64,000 nucleotides of DNA from Chitinophaga eiseniae (GCF_900167135.1 NZ_FUWZ01000005.1:195003-259002); one strand, 5' to 3'; numbered from the stretch's first letter, positions 28,859 to 39,170 are shown. Numbers and translations: made by a program. The notes: a model not told the origin generated them from the sequence alone.

Positions 28859-29500
28859 ATGTCAGAACCGGTAATTGCCCTTCATACTGTCAAAAAGAAC
28901 TATCAGGACGTGCCTGTACTGGATATCCCCCGCCTGGAACTGCCGGCCGGCATCTACTGGCTGCAGGGCGAAAACGGCGCGGGCAAGACCACCTGCATGA
29001 AAGTAATGGCCGGCCTCATACCCTTCAAAGGGGAAATCCGGCTTCGCGGCGATGTCAGCAGCAAAGACCATCCCGTGGCCTTCCGCCGCCTCATCAACTA
29101 TGCGGAAGCAGAACCGTTCTACCCCGCTTTCCTCACCGGCCGCGACCTGCTGGAGCTCTATCTCGGCACCAAAGGCGGCGACCGCCGCCTGATCGGCGAA
29201 ATAGCGGAGCGGATGGGCGTGCATGTCTTTGTGAATAACCCGGTCAGTACCTACTCCAGCGGTATGCTCAAAAAACTGTCGCTGCTCCTCGCTTTTACCG
29301 GCAACCCGGCGGTCATCCTGCTCGATGAGCCCCTCATCACCATCGATACCCGCACCCTGGCCATCATGTATGACCTCGTCCGCACCTGGCACGCCAACGG
29401 CACCACTTTCGTCATCACCTCCCACCAGCCGCTCGATCCCAACGAGGTTGCCCTCACCGGTACCCTGCGGATAACGGAGAAAAATATTACGCTCAATTGA
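28859..29500 (+). CDS. ABC transporter ATP-binding protein
   Basis: 213 residues, one ABC domain. Walker A is QGENGAGKTTCMK (near residues 38-50), the signature is STYSSGMLKKLSLLLAF (near 128-144), Walker B is AVILLDEPL (near 150-158) and the switch His is in FVITSHQP. It powers an exporter whose membrane part is the next gene, starting one base after this stop (TGATATG), so translation is coupled. Only 213 residues, short for the class, with no C-terminal extension. Substrate not evident; pairs of this type often export lipids, peptides or drugs. Confidence 0.9.
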   Translation: MSEPVIALHTVKKNYQDVPVLDIPRLELPAGIYWLQGENGAGKTTCMKVMAGLIPFKGEIRLRGDVSSKDHPVAFRRLINYAEAEPFYPAFLTGRDLLELYLGTKGGDRRLIGEIAERMGVHVFVNNPVSTYSSGMLKKLSLLLAFTGNPAVILLDEPLITIDTRTLAIMYDLVRTWHANGTTFVITSHQPLDPNEVALTGTLRITEKNITLN

Positions 29501-29501
29501 T

Positions 29502-30623
29502 ATGCGTTCAGTTACGGCCATTCTGCAAAAGATATTCACCGCCCAATTTTATATCCAGAACACGGGCTTCTTCCTCGTGCTGTTCTACCTGATGTTCGGT
29601 GTGGTAGACAGCGGCAGCCTGCTCCCTTATCACCGGGGACTGATGCTGGGCTTCCTCGGCAACACCGTCTTCCTGCTGCTCGTCCTCGCGCTGTGGACAC
29701 TCTATGCGCTCAAATGCACGGGCTTCGTCATGAAAGTGCTGCAAAGCCAGGGCTACGAATTCCTGTATCCTACTATGGGCAGCATGGACAAAAACAAACG
29801 GCTCCGCGCCTGGCTGCTGGTCCACAATGCCATCTACCTGCCGGTATGGCTGTATGCCGGCACGGCCATGGTAGTAGGCTTCCGGTATCAGTACCACGGA
29901 GCAGCGGTCTGTATCCTGCTTTTTAACATCGCCATGGCGGTATGGCCGGTGGCGCTGTACGACAGGAAACTGTTCCAGCCGGATACCTTCTTTTTTACCG
30001 GTTACCTGCAACGGTGGCTCAACCGCCACTTTACCAAACCGCCGGTGCTCTATTTCCTGTATGAACTGTTCACCCAGTTTCCCCGCCGCATCCTCTCGGC
30101 TAAAATTATCTCCGCCGTGGTGCTGTGGCTGACGTTTTTTCTTATGCACCAGGGCGATTACTTCGACCTGCGCGGCCTCCAGCTGGGCGTGATGGTGAGC
30201 GTATTACTGCATCTGCAACTGCTCACCCATCACCGCGCCTTCGACGACACATGGCTTAATTTCATGGAAAACCTGCCCATCAGCACTTTCCGCCACTACA
30301 TACGCATGGCGGCCATCTACCTCATGATGTGGATACCGGAAATGGTGATGATCTCGGTGAACGCCTATACGAAAACGTCCCCGCTTTCACTGCTGATGGT
30401 GTTTGCGATGGCGCTGTCGCTATTGATGTTCTTCCGGTCGCTCTTATATTTTCCGAAGATGAATAATGAACTGCACGTGCGTTATGTACTGCTGACGTGT
30501 TTCGTAGTGCTGTTTATGGTGCTGGGGCATAATGAGTGGCTGGCGATCCTTTTGCTGCAGACGCTTTCAGCGATTGTCTTTTTTGCAAAATATCGTAAAT
30601 ACGAACCTCATATCGAGCCATAA
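29502..30623 (+). CDS. ABC transporter permease-like membrane protein
   Basis: 373 residues with about 8-10 hydrophobic segments (for example GFFLVLFYLMFGVV, TVFLLLVLALWTLYAL, ISAVVLWLTFFLM, MVFAMALSLLMFF, LLTCFVVLFMVLG). It has no recognised catalytic motif. Its start is one base after the stop of the ATPase gene, which indicates that it forms the membrane channel of that ABC system. A loop between helices 2 and 3 (QSQGYEFLYPTMGSMDKNKR) is polar and may face the ATPase. Substrate unknown. Confidence 0.8.
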   Translation: MRSVTAILQKIFTAQFYIQNTGFFLVLFYLMFGVVDSGSLLPYHRGLMLGFLGNTVFLLLVLALWTLYALKCTGFVMKVLQSQGYEFLYPTMGSMDKNKRLRAWLLVHNAIYLPVWLYAGTAMVVGFRYQYHGAAVCILLFNIAMAVWPVALYDRKLFQPDTFFFTGYLQRWLNRHFTKPPVLYFLYELFTQFPRRILSAKIISAVVLWLTFFLMHQGDYFDLRGLQLGVMVSVLLHLQLLTHHRAFDDTWLNFMENLPISTFRHYIRMAAIYLMMWIPEMVMISVNAYTKTSPLSLLMVFAMALSLLMFFRSLLYFPKMNNELHVRYVLLTCFVVLFMVLGHNEWLAILLLQTLSAIVFFAKYRKYEPHIEP

Positions 30624-30730
30624 AAAGAAAGGGCGGTTGTCGGCTCAGGTCCGGGCCTGCGATGTTATTCAGATACTTTTATTGCAATATAAACATAGTA
30701 GTTGATAGGATGTAGCCAGTGCTTGGGTGA

Positions 30731-30783
30731 AGCTCTGAAAAAATCAGGCTGACCAGATTGGTCAGCCTGATTTTTTCAGAGCT
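30731..30783. terminator. Perfect 25-bp-stem bidirectional terminator
   Basis: Left arm 30731-30755 and right arm 30759-30783 are exact reverse complements around a 3-base loop. The stem contains AAAAAA on the left and TTTTTT on the right, so each strand has a GC-rich hairpin (GGCTGACCA/TGGTCAGCC) followed by a U-run. It lies between the convergent permease and FMN-reductase genes and can stop both. Confidence 0.85.
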
Positions 30784-30930
30784 AATGTATTTTTTCGTTT
30801 ATACGTTCATGTTCAATGAGAAGTGCTTACAAATTCCCAGTGCTTCAAGTCTATGCCAGGGCTTTTAACCAATATGAAGGCATAATGCCCAATCACCTCA
30901 TTGCCCTGGGGGCCTGCATTCCGGGATCAT

Positions 30931-31500
30931 TTATTTCCCCGCCGGCGGAAAACGATCGCTCAGCGCTGCCAGCGATTCGAGCATCAGCGGCAGTTGCTTG
31001 CGGATAAACTCATCCGTCAGGTTGCCGGTTTCGTCGAACTTGTGCTGTGCATTGGCAATCATGATCTCCGGTTTGTTCACCACGTGGGCGTTGAGGAACA
31101 CCATCACCTGCCGCAGGTGGTATTGCATACGCGCAGTGCCTATGTTACCCTGGCTGGCGCCCAGGATAGCCACAGCCTTTTCGTTGAAAGGTTTGTCGGG
31201 GTGCCTGGAAAGCACGTCTATCACGTTTTTCAGGCCGCCGGGGATAGAGTAGTTGTATTCCGGTGAAATAAAGATAACCCCGTCGGAGGCTTCGATTTTC
31301 TGTACAAGCGGCACTACCTGTTCCAACAGCTCCGTATGTACATCGGCGTTATACATCGGGATGTGGTCGTAGAAAACCTGCTCAATGGTGATGTGCGACG
31401 GCGCCAATAGTTGCATGGCTTTCAACGCCATTTCGTTGTAGGACCCTTTTCTCAGACTGCCACAGAAGGCAATGAAATGGTACTTTTTTTCGACAGACAT
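30931..31500 (-). CDS. NAD(P)H-dependent FMN reductase family protein
   Basis: 189 residues with a flavodoxin-like fold. The N-terminal phosphate loop is GSLRKGSYNEMAL (residues 14-26), the FMN-ring loop is SPEYNYSIPGGLKNVID (near 78-94), and GASQGNIGTARMQ follows near 113-125. These match the NADPH_FMN reductase family (ArsH, ChrR and azoreductase-like), which reduce quinones, azo dyes, chromate or flavin. Cytoplasmic, no signal. It lies 17 bases downstream of the 517-residue helical-repeat gene and may be cotranscribed with it. Confidence 0.88.
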   Translation of the reverse strand: MSVEKKYHFIAFCGSLRKGSYNEMALKAMQLLAPSHITIEQVFYDHIPMYNADVHTELLEQVVPLVQKIEASDGVIFISPEYNYSIPGGLKNVIDVLSRHPDKPFNEKAVAILGASQGNIGTARMQYHLRQVMVFLNAHVVNKPEIMIANAQHKFDETGNLTDEFIRKQLPLMLESLAALSDRFPPAGK

Positions 31501-31517
31501 GGTGATACTTTAGATGA

Positions 31518-33071
31518 TTAAATTCTTCTTTCTTTATTGATGAACTTCCGGTGAATGACTTCCTGTACCGGGATGTTCTCTATCTTGCTTTCCAGCCAGG
31601 AGATGATGTCCAGGTAGAGGAACGACCGGCGTTCGTACGGATCTTCGGAGATCTGCTCCAGCCTGTCTTTCAGGTCCACAAAGGCGCTGCGCAGCTCTTT
31701 GGGGTTGGCGTAAATATACCGGCGCAGGAACTTCATGATCGCTTCCATCACCAGTCCAAGGTCCTTGTGTTTGGAGATAAAGTGGTAAACGGATTTGATC
31801 AGGTATTCCACGAGGCTGTAGTTTTCCAGCTCGTAGTGGGCAATGAGATGCAGTATGCGGGCAAAACACTGAATGTCGGCGCGCAGGTTGCCGATCTTCA
31901 GGTTGATGATTTTGTTGAGATAAAAGATCGCTTTACTGTTATCGCCGCTGCCGAAGTACAGGCAGGCGATCTTGTAGTAAAACACCAGCACCCGGTGCTG
32001 GTCTATCTTCAGCGTGTGGTTGCTGATCTCCGATTCCAGCTCCGGTACCATGGCCAGACCCTGGCTGAAAGTACCCTCCAGGAAATAACGGTTGATCTTG
32101 GCGGTGTACAGGTACACAAAGGCAGAGGTGCGGGTATTTTCATGAAAGCTCTCTTCGTTGGCCCGGATGAAGGTCTCCAGGTCGCACAGCGCCGATTTGA
32201 ACTTCTCAAAATTGGACGTATAGAAATGAGCGGTCAGCAGGTTGTGCTGCGCCTTGATGTACAGGTCCATGTCGGTCTGCTGTAACGTAGGGTACTGCTT
32301 GAACAGGTCTACCCACTTCTGGGTATACCGGTAGTACATCACGAAGTCCTGCAGAATATAATAATACCAGCAGGAAGCCTGGTAGAGATATATCTTCTCG
32401 TAGAAGCTCATCTGCGAGGCGTCGCGCTGCGGCAGCTGACCTTCAAAAAATGATTTCACCATTTCGGCGTCCCGCTCGTTGCGGGCGTGGCCCAGCTTCA
32501 GGTAAAGGCCGTACATACGCAATGATAGCGTACTCAGGCGACTGATATGCGTGAGCTGGTGTTCTATCTGCCGGGACTCTGCACTGAGCGCTTCCGCCCG
32601 GTTCTCCAGGCTGCGGGTGATATGTCTGGATTCAATCAGTTTCTCAAACTCCACAATTTCATAGCTGAGCATCACTTCTTCCTGCTCCACCGCCATCGTC
32701 TTGGCTTTGGCCAGTATTTTAAGGCTCTGGTTGTACAGCCCCTTGTTGTACAGCACCCTTGCGTGGTCCAGCTGCTCCCGCAGGTCTATCAGCGGGTCTT
32801 TCTGTTTGTACAACTGCCGGAGGCTCGACAACAGATGCTTGTACAGGTGTGCCTTCACATTGGACAACTGCTGCTTCTTCAGGTCCGGCACTTTCTTCAA
32901 TATCTGCTCCTCGTCGTAGTCCTTCATTTTGTCCAGCGTATTAAATAGCTGGATGAACAATACGTCGTCTTTGGTATTATTCTTATTAAATGCCAGCTGA
33001 AAATTCCGCTTTTCAGCTTTTGTTAGCGTTTTTATTAATATGAATAAAGCGTCACTTTGACTGTTGGGCAT
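31518..33071 (-). CDS. Helical-repeat (TPR-like) protein of unknown function
   Basis: 517 residues, no signal peptide, dominated by amphipathic helices in pairs with TPR-like spacing (for example HARVLYNKGLYNQSLKILAKA near 103-123 and YFGSGDNSKAIFYLNKIINL near 371-390). The N-terminus (LIKTLTKAEKRNFQLAFNK) is well defined. I recognise it only as a conserved Bacteroidota type of hypothetical protein. It is divergent from leuC, with about 155 bases between them, so the two could share regulatory DNA. A protein-interaction scaffold role is inference. Confidence 0.7.
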   Translation of the reverse strand: MPNSQSDALFILIKTLTKAEKRNFQLAFNKNNTKDDVLFIQLFNTLDKMKDYDEEQILKKVPDLKKQQLSNVKAHLYKHLLSSLRQLYKQKDPLIDLREQLDHARVLYNKGLYNQSLKILAKAKTMAVEQEEVMLSYEIVEFEKLIESRHITRSLENRAEALSAESRQIEHQLTHISRLSTLSLRMYGLYLKLGHARNERDAEMVKSFFEGQLPQRDASQMSFYEKIYLYQASCWYYYILQDFVMYYRYTQKWVDLFKQYPTLQQTDMDLYIKAQHNLLTAHFYTSNFEKFKSALCDLETFIRANEESFHENTRTSAFVYLYTAKINRYFLEGTFSQGLAMVPELESEISNHTLKIDQHRVLVFYYKIACLYFGSGDNSKAIFYLNKIINLKIGNLRADIQCFARILHLIAHYELENYSLVEYLIKSVYHFISKHKDLGLVMEAIMKFLRRYIYANPKELRSAFVDLKDRLEQISEDPYERRSFLYLDIISWLESKIENIPVQEVIHRKFINKERRI

Positions 33072-33183
33072 CGTTAATAAAATCTTATAATAGATTGATA
33101 AACAATTATTTAGTGAATATCAATGTGTTTTAAAAGTTGTAATTATAGCAAATTTAGCGATATGGCAATTAAATATTGCCCAT

Positions 33184-33191
33184 TAGATTTG
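33184..33191 (+). promoter_or_regulatory. Candidate Bacteroidota -7 element for the leu operon
   Basis: TAGATTTG matches the TAnnTTTG -7 consensus exactly and lies 34 bases before the leuC start. No clear TTTG is found at the expected -33 spacing, so confidence is low. An AGGA-type sequence precedes the leuC ATG. Confidence 0.3.
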
Positions 33192-33225
33192 AAGGTATAA
33201 ACAATTTAAAAGGAAAGCATTAAGG

Positions 33226-34629
33226 ATGGGAAAAACGTTATTTGATAAGATCTGGGACAGCCATATCGTGATGAGTAAGCCGGAACATCCGGACGCGGTG
33301 TATATCAACACACACTTTATCCATGAAGTAACCAGTCCCCAGGCATTCGACGGCCTTCGTAAACGTGGCATCCCGGTATTCCGCCCGCAGAAAACCAGGG
33401 CTACCGCCGACCACAACGTTCCTACACTGGAGCAGCACCTGCCCATCAAAGAGGCCCTGAGCCGCCACCAGGTGGAGATGCTCACCAAAAATACAACGGA
33501 ATTCGGGGTGGAACTGTACGGCCTCGGTCATCCCTACCAGGGCATCGTGCACGTGATCGGTCCCGAACTGGGCATCACCCTGCCGGGCATGACGATCGTG
33601 TGCGGCGACAGCCATACCAGCACCCACGGCGCTTTCGGCGCTGTCGCTTTCGGTATCGGCACCTCAGAAGTAGAACAGGTACTGGCTACCCAGTGTATCC
33701 TGCAATACAAGCCTAAACGCATGAAAATAGCGGTGAACGGCACCCTGAAAAACGGCGTGCTGTCTAAAGACATCATCCTCTATATCATCTCTAAAATATC
33801 CGCTTCCGGCGCTACCGGCTATTTCGTGGAATACGCCGGCGACGCTATCCGCAACCTCAGCATGGAAGCCCGTATGACCATCTGCAACATGAGCATCGAA
33901 ATGGGCGCCCGCGGCGGCCTGATCGCTCCGGATGAAACTACGTTCAGCTATATCAAAGGACGCCAGTTCGCCCCGCAGGGCGCCGAATGGGACAAAGCGC
34001 TCGCTTACTGGAAAACACTCTTCTCCGATGACGACGCAGCGTTCGATAAAGTACTCACCTTCGACGCCGCCGACATCGAGCCCCAGATCACCTACGGCAC
34101 CAACCCCGGTATGGGCATGGGCGTTACCCAGCATATCCCGGCACTGGACCAGGTGGAAGAAAAAGAAAGGCCCTCTTTCAAAAAATCCCTGGAATACATG
34201 GACCTGCAACCCGGCAGCGCGCTGCTAGGCAAAAAAATCGACTATGTGTTCATCGGCAGCTGTACCAACTCCCGAATCGAAGACCTCCGCCTGGTGGCCG
34301 ACTACGTGAAAGGCAAACGCAAAGCCGACGATGTGGTGGTATGGATCGTGCCCGGCTCCAAACAGGTGGAAGCGCAGGCCAAAGCAGAAGGCATCGACAA
34401 AGTATTCGCAGCAGCCGGTTTCCAGCTCCGCGAACCAGGATGCTCCGCCTGCCTCGGTATGAACGAAGACAAAGTGCCCGCCGGCATGTACTGCATCTCT
34501 ACGTCTAACCGCAACTTTGAAGGCCGCCAGGGCCCCAACGCCCGTACCTTCCTCGCCAGCCCGCTCACCGCAGCTGCCGCAGCCCTCACCGGCCGGGTAA
34601 CAGACGTCAGGGAAGCTTTCGGTCACTAG
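33226..34629 (+). CDS. leuC: 3-isopropylmalate dehydratase, large subunit
   Basis: 467 residues, full length. With LeuD it isomerises 2-isopropylmalate to 3-isopropylmalate through an aconitase-type [4Fe-4S] cluster. Visible motifs are [20 protein letters not shown], a cluster Cys in [14 protein letters not shown] (Cys346), and [11 protein letters not shown] with Cys406 and Cys409. The start [15 protein letters not shown] is the normal family N-terminus. It is the first gene of the leucine operon. A methyltransferase gene, unusually, separates it from leuD. Confidence 0.97.
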   Translation: MGKTLFDKIWDSHIVMSKPEHPDAVYINTHFIHEVTSPQAFDGLRKRGIPVFRPQKTRATADHNVPTLEQHLPIKEALSRHQVEMLTKNTTEFGVELYGLGHPYQGIVHVIGPELGITLPGMTIVCGDSHTSTHGAFGAVAFGIGTSEVEQVLATQCILQYKPKRMKIAVNGTLKNGVLSKDIILYIISKISASGATGYFVEYAGDAIRNLSMEARMTICNMSIEMGARGGLIAPDETTFSYIKGRQFAPQGAEWDKALAYWKTLFSDDDAAFDKVLTFDAADIEPQITYGTNPGMGMGVTQHIPALDQVEEKERPSFKKSLEYMDLQPGSALLGKKIDYVFIGSCTNSRIEDLRLVADYVKGKRKADDVVVWIVPGSKQVEAQAKAEGIDKVFAAAGFQLREPGCSACLGMNEDKVPAGMYCISTSNRNFEGRQGPNARTFLASPLTAAAAALTGRVTDVREAFGH

Positions 34630-34668
34630 TCATCAAATAACTAAATTCCAAAATATCAAAATTCCAAA

Positions 34669-35418
34669 ATGATCTGGGACGCCGACTTATATAAAACAAA
34701 ACACGCCTTCGTGTTTCAATATGGCAACAGCCTGATCGGTGACTGGCTGCAACCACAGGAAGGGGAAACCATCCTCGACCTGGGCTGCGGTACCGGGGAA
34801 CTTACCGCTCAACTGGCAGCCACCGGCGCCCGGGTCACCGGCCTCGATGCTTCCCCCGATATGATCGCCACCGCACGGCAGTCATTCCCGGAAGTGACCT
34901 TCGAAGTGGGCGACGCCACCACCTTCACGCTGCCGCAGCAGTTCGACGCCATTTTCTCCAACGCCACCCTGCACTGGGTACGGGAAAAAGAAAAGGCCAT
35001 CAGCCGCATGCACGCCCAGCTGAAAAAAGGCGGTCGCCTCGTGATCGAAATGGGCGGCAAAGGAAACGTGGACAGCATCCTGCAGACGCTTGACAAAGTG
35101 ATGCAGGCCAAAGGCTACCATTACGAACCCTTCTGGTATTTTCCCTCTCCGGGCGAATACGCCACCCTGCTGGAAAACGCCGGCTTCCGTGTGGAAAGGG
35201 TCCACTTCTTCGACCGCCCCACCCAACTGGCAGACGTGAACAACGGCATCATCGACTGGCTGGAGATGTTCGGCAAACATTTTTTTGCCGGGGTTCCGGA
35301 AAACGATCAGCAGGCTATCCTGCAACAGGTACAGCACGAGCTGGCGCCACAGCTTACCCGCGACGGACAGCTCTATGCAGATTATGTGAGACTGCGCGTA
35401 GCCGCCATAAAAATCTAA
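34669..35418 (+). CDS. SAM-dependent methyltransferase, trans-aconitate methyltransferase-like
   Basis: 249 residues. Class I Rossmann methyltransferase: motif I is ILDLGCGTGELTAQLA (near 35-50), the acidic loop VTGLDASPDMIATA follows, then VGDATTF and FDAIFSNATLHWV (motif IV region, near 92-104). The overall text resembles the Tam/trans-aconitate methyltransferase group. It sits between leuC and leuD and runs with them (13 bases before leuD), so it is part of the leucine operon. Yeast Tmt1, of comparable activity class, methylates 3-isopropylmalate as well as trans-aconitate, so a leucine-pathway acid is a reasonable substrate; this is inference. Confidence 0.8.
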   Translation: MIWDADLYKTKHAFVFQYGNSLIGDWLQPQEGETILDLGCGTGELTAQLAATGARVTGLDASPDMIATARQSFPEVTFEVGDATTFTLPQQFDAIFSNATLHWVREKEKAISRMHAQLKKGGRLVIEMGGKGNVDSILQTLDKVMQAKGYHYEPFWYFPSPGEYATLLENAGFRVERVHFFDRPTQLADVNNGIIDWLEMFGKHFFAGVPENDQQAILQQVQHELAPQLTRDGQLYADYVRLRVAAIKI

Positions 35419-35430
35419 ACAGACACTATC

Positions 35431-36030
35431 ATGAGTAAAATATTCCAACACCTTGTTTCTTCTGCGGTACCCGTACCCATTGAAAATATAGATACCGACC
35501 AGATCATCCCGGCCCGCTTCCTGAAAGCTACCACCCGGGACGGTTTCGGTGAAAACCTTTTCCGCGACTGGCGCTTCGATGCCAACAACCAGCCGAAAGC
35601 TGATTTTGTGCTCAACAATCCCATCTACAGCGGTAAAGTGCTGGTGGCCGGTAAAAACTTCGGTTGCGGCTCCTCCCGTGAACACGCCGCATGGGCCCTC
35701 GCCGATTACGGCTTTAAAGTAGTGGTGAGCAGCTTCTTCGCGGATATCTTCAAAAACAATGCGCTCAACAACTTCATCCTGCCGGTACAGGTCAGCGAAA
35801 CCTTCCTCGATAAAGTGTTTCAGGCCATCGAAGCAGATCCGGAAGCAAAAATAGAGGTAGACCTGGAAAACCAGTTGATCCGTATCGTGGCCAGCGGCGA
35901 ACAGGAAAGCTTCGATATCAACGCGTACAAAAAGACCTGTCTGCTCAACGGTTATGATGATATCGACTACCTCCTGAGCCTTCGCCAGGACATCGAAAAA
36001 TACGAAGGCACCCGGGCATTCAATTTCTAA
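35431..36030 (+). CDS. leuD: 3-isopropylmalate dehydratase, small subunit
   Basis: 199 residues, usual LeuD length. It supplies the swivelling domain of the isopropylmalate isomerase. Motifs are [19 protein letters not shown] near the N-terminus and [20 protein letters not shown] near residues 73-92. It is preceded by the methyltransferase and followed by leuB after 38 bases, all in one direction. Confidence 0.96.
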   Translation: MSKIFQHLVSSAVPVPIENIDTDQIIPARFLKATTRDGFGENLFRDWRFDANNQPKADFVLNNPIYSGKVLVAGKNFGCGSSREHAAWALADYGFKVVVSSFFADIFKNNALNNFILPVQVSETFLDKVFQAIEADPEAKIEVDLENQLIRIVASGEQESFDINAYKKTCLLNGYDDIDYLLSLRQDIEKYEGTRAFNF

Positions 36031-36068
36031 ACAATCACTAAAACAACAACATAAAAGCAATATCCTGT

Positions 36069-37148
36069 ATGGGCGTAGAGAAGAAAATATTGGTAATACC
36101 CGGCGACGGCATAGGCCAGGAAGTAACCACCTGGGGACAGAAAGTACTGACTGCCATCGCTGCTAACTATCACCACAAATTCACGTTTGAAGAAGGTATC
36201 ATGGGCCACGTGGCCATCGAAGCCACCGGCGACCCGCTGCCTGAAGAAACGCTGCAGAAGGCTAAAAACAGTGACGCTATCCTGTTTGGCGCCATCGGTC
36301 ACGCGAAGTATGACAACGATCCAACGCTGAAAGTAAGACCGGAGCAAGGCCTGCTGAAGATCCGCAAGGAACTGGGCCTGTATGCCAACCTACGCCCTAT
36401 CAAGCTGTTCGACGAACTGCTGGAAGCCTCCAGCATCAAGCCGGAAATCCTCCGCGGCGCAGATATCCTTTTCTTCCGCGAACTTACCGGCGACGTGTAT
36501 TTCGGCGAAAAGAAAAGAACAGAAGACCGCAATACCGCTTCCGACCTTATGATCTATCACCGGTATGAAGTGGAGCGCATAGCCCGCAAAGCATATGAGG
36601 CTGCCCGCACCCGCCGCAATAAACTCTGCTCCGTAGACAAGGCCAACGTACTGGAAGCCAGCCGCCTGTGGAGAGAAGTGATGCAGGAAGTGGCCAAAGA
36701 ATATCCCGATGTGGAAACAGAACATATGTTCATCGACAACGCTGCCATGCAGCTGATCAAAGACCCGAAACGTTTTGACGTAGTGGTAACAGGTAACCTC
36801 TTCGGTGACATCCTCACCGACGAAGCATCCCAGATCGCAGGTTCCATGGGTATGCTGGCTTCAGCGTCTGTAGGCGATAAAGTAGGCTTCTACGAACCTA
36901 TCCACGGTTCTGCACATGACATTGCCGGTAAAGGCATCGCCAATCCGCTGGCGTCCATCCTGTCTGCCGCCCTCATGCTGGACATCTCCTTCGGCCTCAA
37001 AACCGAATCACAGCGCGTGATCAAAGCGGTGGAAGCTACGCTCCGCCAGGGCTACAGGACAATGGACATAGCCAACAAACATACCGTGAATGAATTCATC
37101 ATGGGCACAGACGCCATGGGCGCCAAAGTGCTGGAAAACCTGAACTAA
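36069..37148 (+). CDS. leuB: 3-isopropylmalate dehydrogenase
   Basis: 359 residues, typical. It oxidises and decarboxylates 3-isopropylmalate to 2-ketoisocaproate using NAD+. The N-terminus KKILVIPGDGIGQEV, the substrate-binding region LKVRPEQGLLKIRKELGLYA and the signature NLFGDILTDEASQIAGSMGM (near 241-260) are all present. A start a few codons later at MEKK is not available; ATG at 36069 gives MGVEKKILV. It lies 27 bases before leuA. Confidence 0.96.
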   Translation: MGVEKKILVIPGDGIGQEVTTWGQKVLTAIAANYHHKFTFEEGIMGHVAIEATGDPLPEETLQKAKNSDAILFGAIGHAKYDNDPTLKVRPEQGLLKIRKELGLYANLRPIKLFDELLEASSIKPEILRGADILFFRELTGDVYFGEKKRTEDRNTASDLMIYHRYEVERIARKAYEAARTRRNKLCSVDKANVLEASRLWREVMQEVAKEYPDVETEHMFIDNAAMQLIKDPKRFDVVVTGNLFGDILTDEASQIAGSMGMLASASVGDKVGFYEPIHGSAHDIAGKGIANPLASILSAALMLDISFGLKTESQRVIKAVEATLRQGYRTMDIANKHTVNEFIMGTDAMGAKVLENLN

Positions 37149-37175
37149 TTTTTTCATTGAAAATATTACACTATC

Positions 37176-38681
37176 ATGGATAAAAATCGTGTATACGTCT
37201 TTGATACTACCCTGCGTGACGGCGAACAGGTCCCTGGTTGCCAGTTGACTACTGTCGAAAAAATTATTGTAGCGAAAAAACTGGAAGCACTGGGCGTGGA
37301 TATCATCGAAGCCGGCTTCCCTATCTCCAGCCCCGGCGATTTCCAAAGCGTGGTGGAAATATCCAAGGCAGTGACGGAACCTGTTATCTGCGCGCTCACC
37401 CGCGCCAATACCACCGATATCGATGCTGCCGCCGAAGCCCTGCGCTTCGCTAAACGCAAGCGTATCCATACCGGTATCGGCTCCTCCGATATTCACATCA
37501 AACATAAATTCAACAGTACCCGCGAACAGATCGTGGAACGCGCCGTTGCCGCCGTAAAATACGCCCGCAAATTCACCGATGACGTGGAGTTCTTTGCGGA
37601 AGACGCCGGCCGCGCAGACAACGCTTTCCTCGCACAGATGATCGAAGCTGTGATCGCTGCAGGCGCCACCACCGTGAACATCCCGGACACCAACGGCTAC
37701 TGCCTGCCCGATCAGTACGGCGCTAAAATCAAATACCTGGTAGATCACGTCTCCAATATCGATAAAGCCATTATCTCCGTTCACTGCCACAACGACCTGG
37801 GCCTGGCTACCGCCAACACCATCGCCGGCGTTATGAACGGCGCCCGCCAGGTAGAATGTACGATCAACGGTATCGGCGAACGCGCCGGTAACACTTCCCT
37901 CGAAGAAGTGGCCATGATCCTGAAAACGCACCACGGACTGGGATATCATACCAACATCAACGCTAAAGGCATCTACGATATCAGCACGCTGGTAGAAAAA
38001 ATGATGCGCATGCCGGTACAGGCCAACAAAGCGATCGTAGGCCGCAACGCCTTCGCACACAGCTCCGGTATCCACCAGGACGGCGTGCTGAAACACCGCG
38101 AAAACTATGAAATCCTCAACCCGGAAGACGTTGGCATCAACTCCAACTCCATTATCCTCACCGCCCGCAGCGGCCGCCACGCCTTAAAGCACCACCTCGA
38201 ACGGCTGGGCTACAAAATGGATAAGATCAACCTCGACGAAGTATACCAACGCTTCCTCGAAATGGCGGACAACAAAAAAGAAATCAGCGATGCAGACCTG
38301 CAGCAACTGATGGGCGACGGTGACGATAAAAATTATGGTGATAAAGCCATTAAAGTAACACTGTTACAGGTAGTGTGCGGTGATCCGCTGCGCCCTATGG
38401 CAACCGTGAAACTGCGCATCAACGGGGAAGACCGGGAAGCCAGTGCTGCCGGCAACGGCCCGGTAAATGCCACTATCAACGCTATCCACGCCATCATCAA
38501 GGATGATATTGAACTGGATGAATTCAGCATCCAGGCCATGCACGGCGGCAGCGAAGACGTCAGCAAAGTAAATATGCGCGTAAAACACAACGGCCAGTCT
38601 TTCTACGGCTTCGGTTACTCTACCGATATCGTGAATGCCTCTGTACATGCCTATGTAGACGCGCTCAATAAGATATACTAA
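37176..38681 (+). CDS. leuA: 2-isopropylmalate synthase
   Basis: 501 residues. It condenses 2-ketoisovalerate with acetyl-CoA, the committed step of leucine synthesis. The catalytic TIM barrel shows [17 protein letters not shown] (near 9-25) and [17 protein letters not shown] with the metal-binding His pair (near 204-220). The C-terminal regulatory LeuA domain (about 375-501) is present, so leucine feedback inhibition is likely. It is last in the operon, before a strong terminator. Confidence 0.96.
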   Translation: MDKNRVYVFDTTLRDGEQVPGCQLTTVEKIIVAKKLEALGVDIIEAGFPISSPGDFQSVVEISKAVTEPVICALTRANTTDIDAAAEALRFAKRKRIHTGIGSSDIHIKHKFNSTREQIVERAVAAVKYARKFTDDVEFFAEDAGRADNAFLAQMIEAVIAAGATTVNIPDTNGYCLPDQYGAKIKYLVDHVSNIDKAIISVHCHNDLGLATANTIAGVMNGARQVECTINGIGERAGNTSLEEVAMILKTHHGLGYHTNINAKGIYDISTLVEKMMRMPVQANKAIVGRNAFAHSSGIHQDGVLKHRENYEILNPEDVGINSNSIILTARSGRHALKHHLERLGYKMDKINLDEVYQRFLEMADNKKEISDADLQQLMGDGDDKNYGDKAIKVTLLQVVCGDPLRPMATVKLRINGEDREASAAGNGPVNATINAIHAIIKDDIELDEFSIQAMHGGSEDVSKVNMRVKHNGQSFYGFGYSTDIVNASVHAYVDALNKIY

Positions 38682-38701
38682 CTATTGCCAACAAAATGTA
38701 C

Positions 38702-38739
38702 AACGGAGTTGTGGTGACTAACCGCAACTCCGTTTTTTT
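38702..38739 (+). terminator. Terminator of the leu operon
   Basis: Stem AACGGAGTTGTGGT (38702-38715) with ACCGCAACTCCGTT (38721-38734), one G-U pair and a 5-base loop, followed by a T-run and located 21 bases after the leuA stop. Confidence 0.9.
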
Positions 38740-38804
38740 GTGTAGCATGGTTTTTGTTGACTGCGTTCTCACAAATCAACTAGAGTCATTTTAAACTACA
38801 CAGT

Positions 38805-39170
38805 ATGAAATTTAACCATGTCTTGTTGGGCATCGTATGCCTGTTTGCCGCTGCCGCCTGTCACAAAACTACTTGCGAACAGGAAAGTTATCCTCCTGTA
38901 AAAGCAACACGCGTAGACGGCAGCCCAGACAGCATCCGCTTTAACCTGAGCTACTACAGTTCCCGTTGTGAAGAGTTTACCGGGTTTAATGAATCTGATT
39001 CTTCCGGCATACATGTCGTGTATGTGAAAAGCCTTTTCAGGTCCTGCAATTGCACAGACTCGCTTCAGAAGGTAGAACGGCCTTACGCTGTTAAAACACC
39101 AGGTCCTGGTACCTATTATTATAAATGGGGCCCTTACATGAGTAAGATCGACACTGTTATTATTCCTTAA
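38805..39170 (+). CDS. Small lipoprotein of unknown function
   Basis: 121 residues with a clear lipoprotein signal (MKFNHVLLGIVCLFAAAACHK, Cys19). Further Cys residues (CEQE, SRCEEF, RSCNCTD) suggest disulfides outside the cytoplasm. The C-terminal part (GTYYYKWGPYMSKIDTVII) is beta-rich. No domain recognised. Single gene after the leu terminator, convergent with the dipeptidase gene. Confidence 0.75.
   Translation: MKFNHVLLGIVCLFAAAACHKTTCEQESYPPVKATRVDGSPDSIRFNLSYYSSRCEEFTGFNESDSSGIHVVYVKSLFRSCNCTDSLQKVERPYAVKTPGPGTYYYKWGPYMSKIDTVIIP

Noticed and set aside
34882-36060. Long minus-strand frame across the methyltransferase and leuD
   Set aside because: Shadow of two well-supported genes; spans their junction without any domain.
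37008-38180. 390-codon minus-strand frame opposite leuA
   Set aside because: Shadow of leuA; no recognisable family text.
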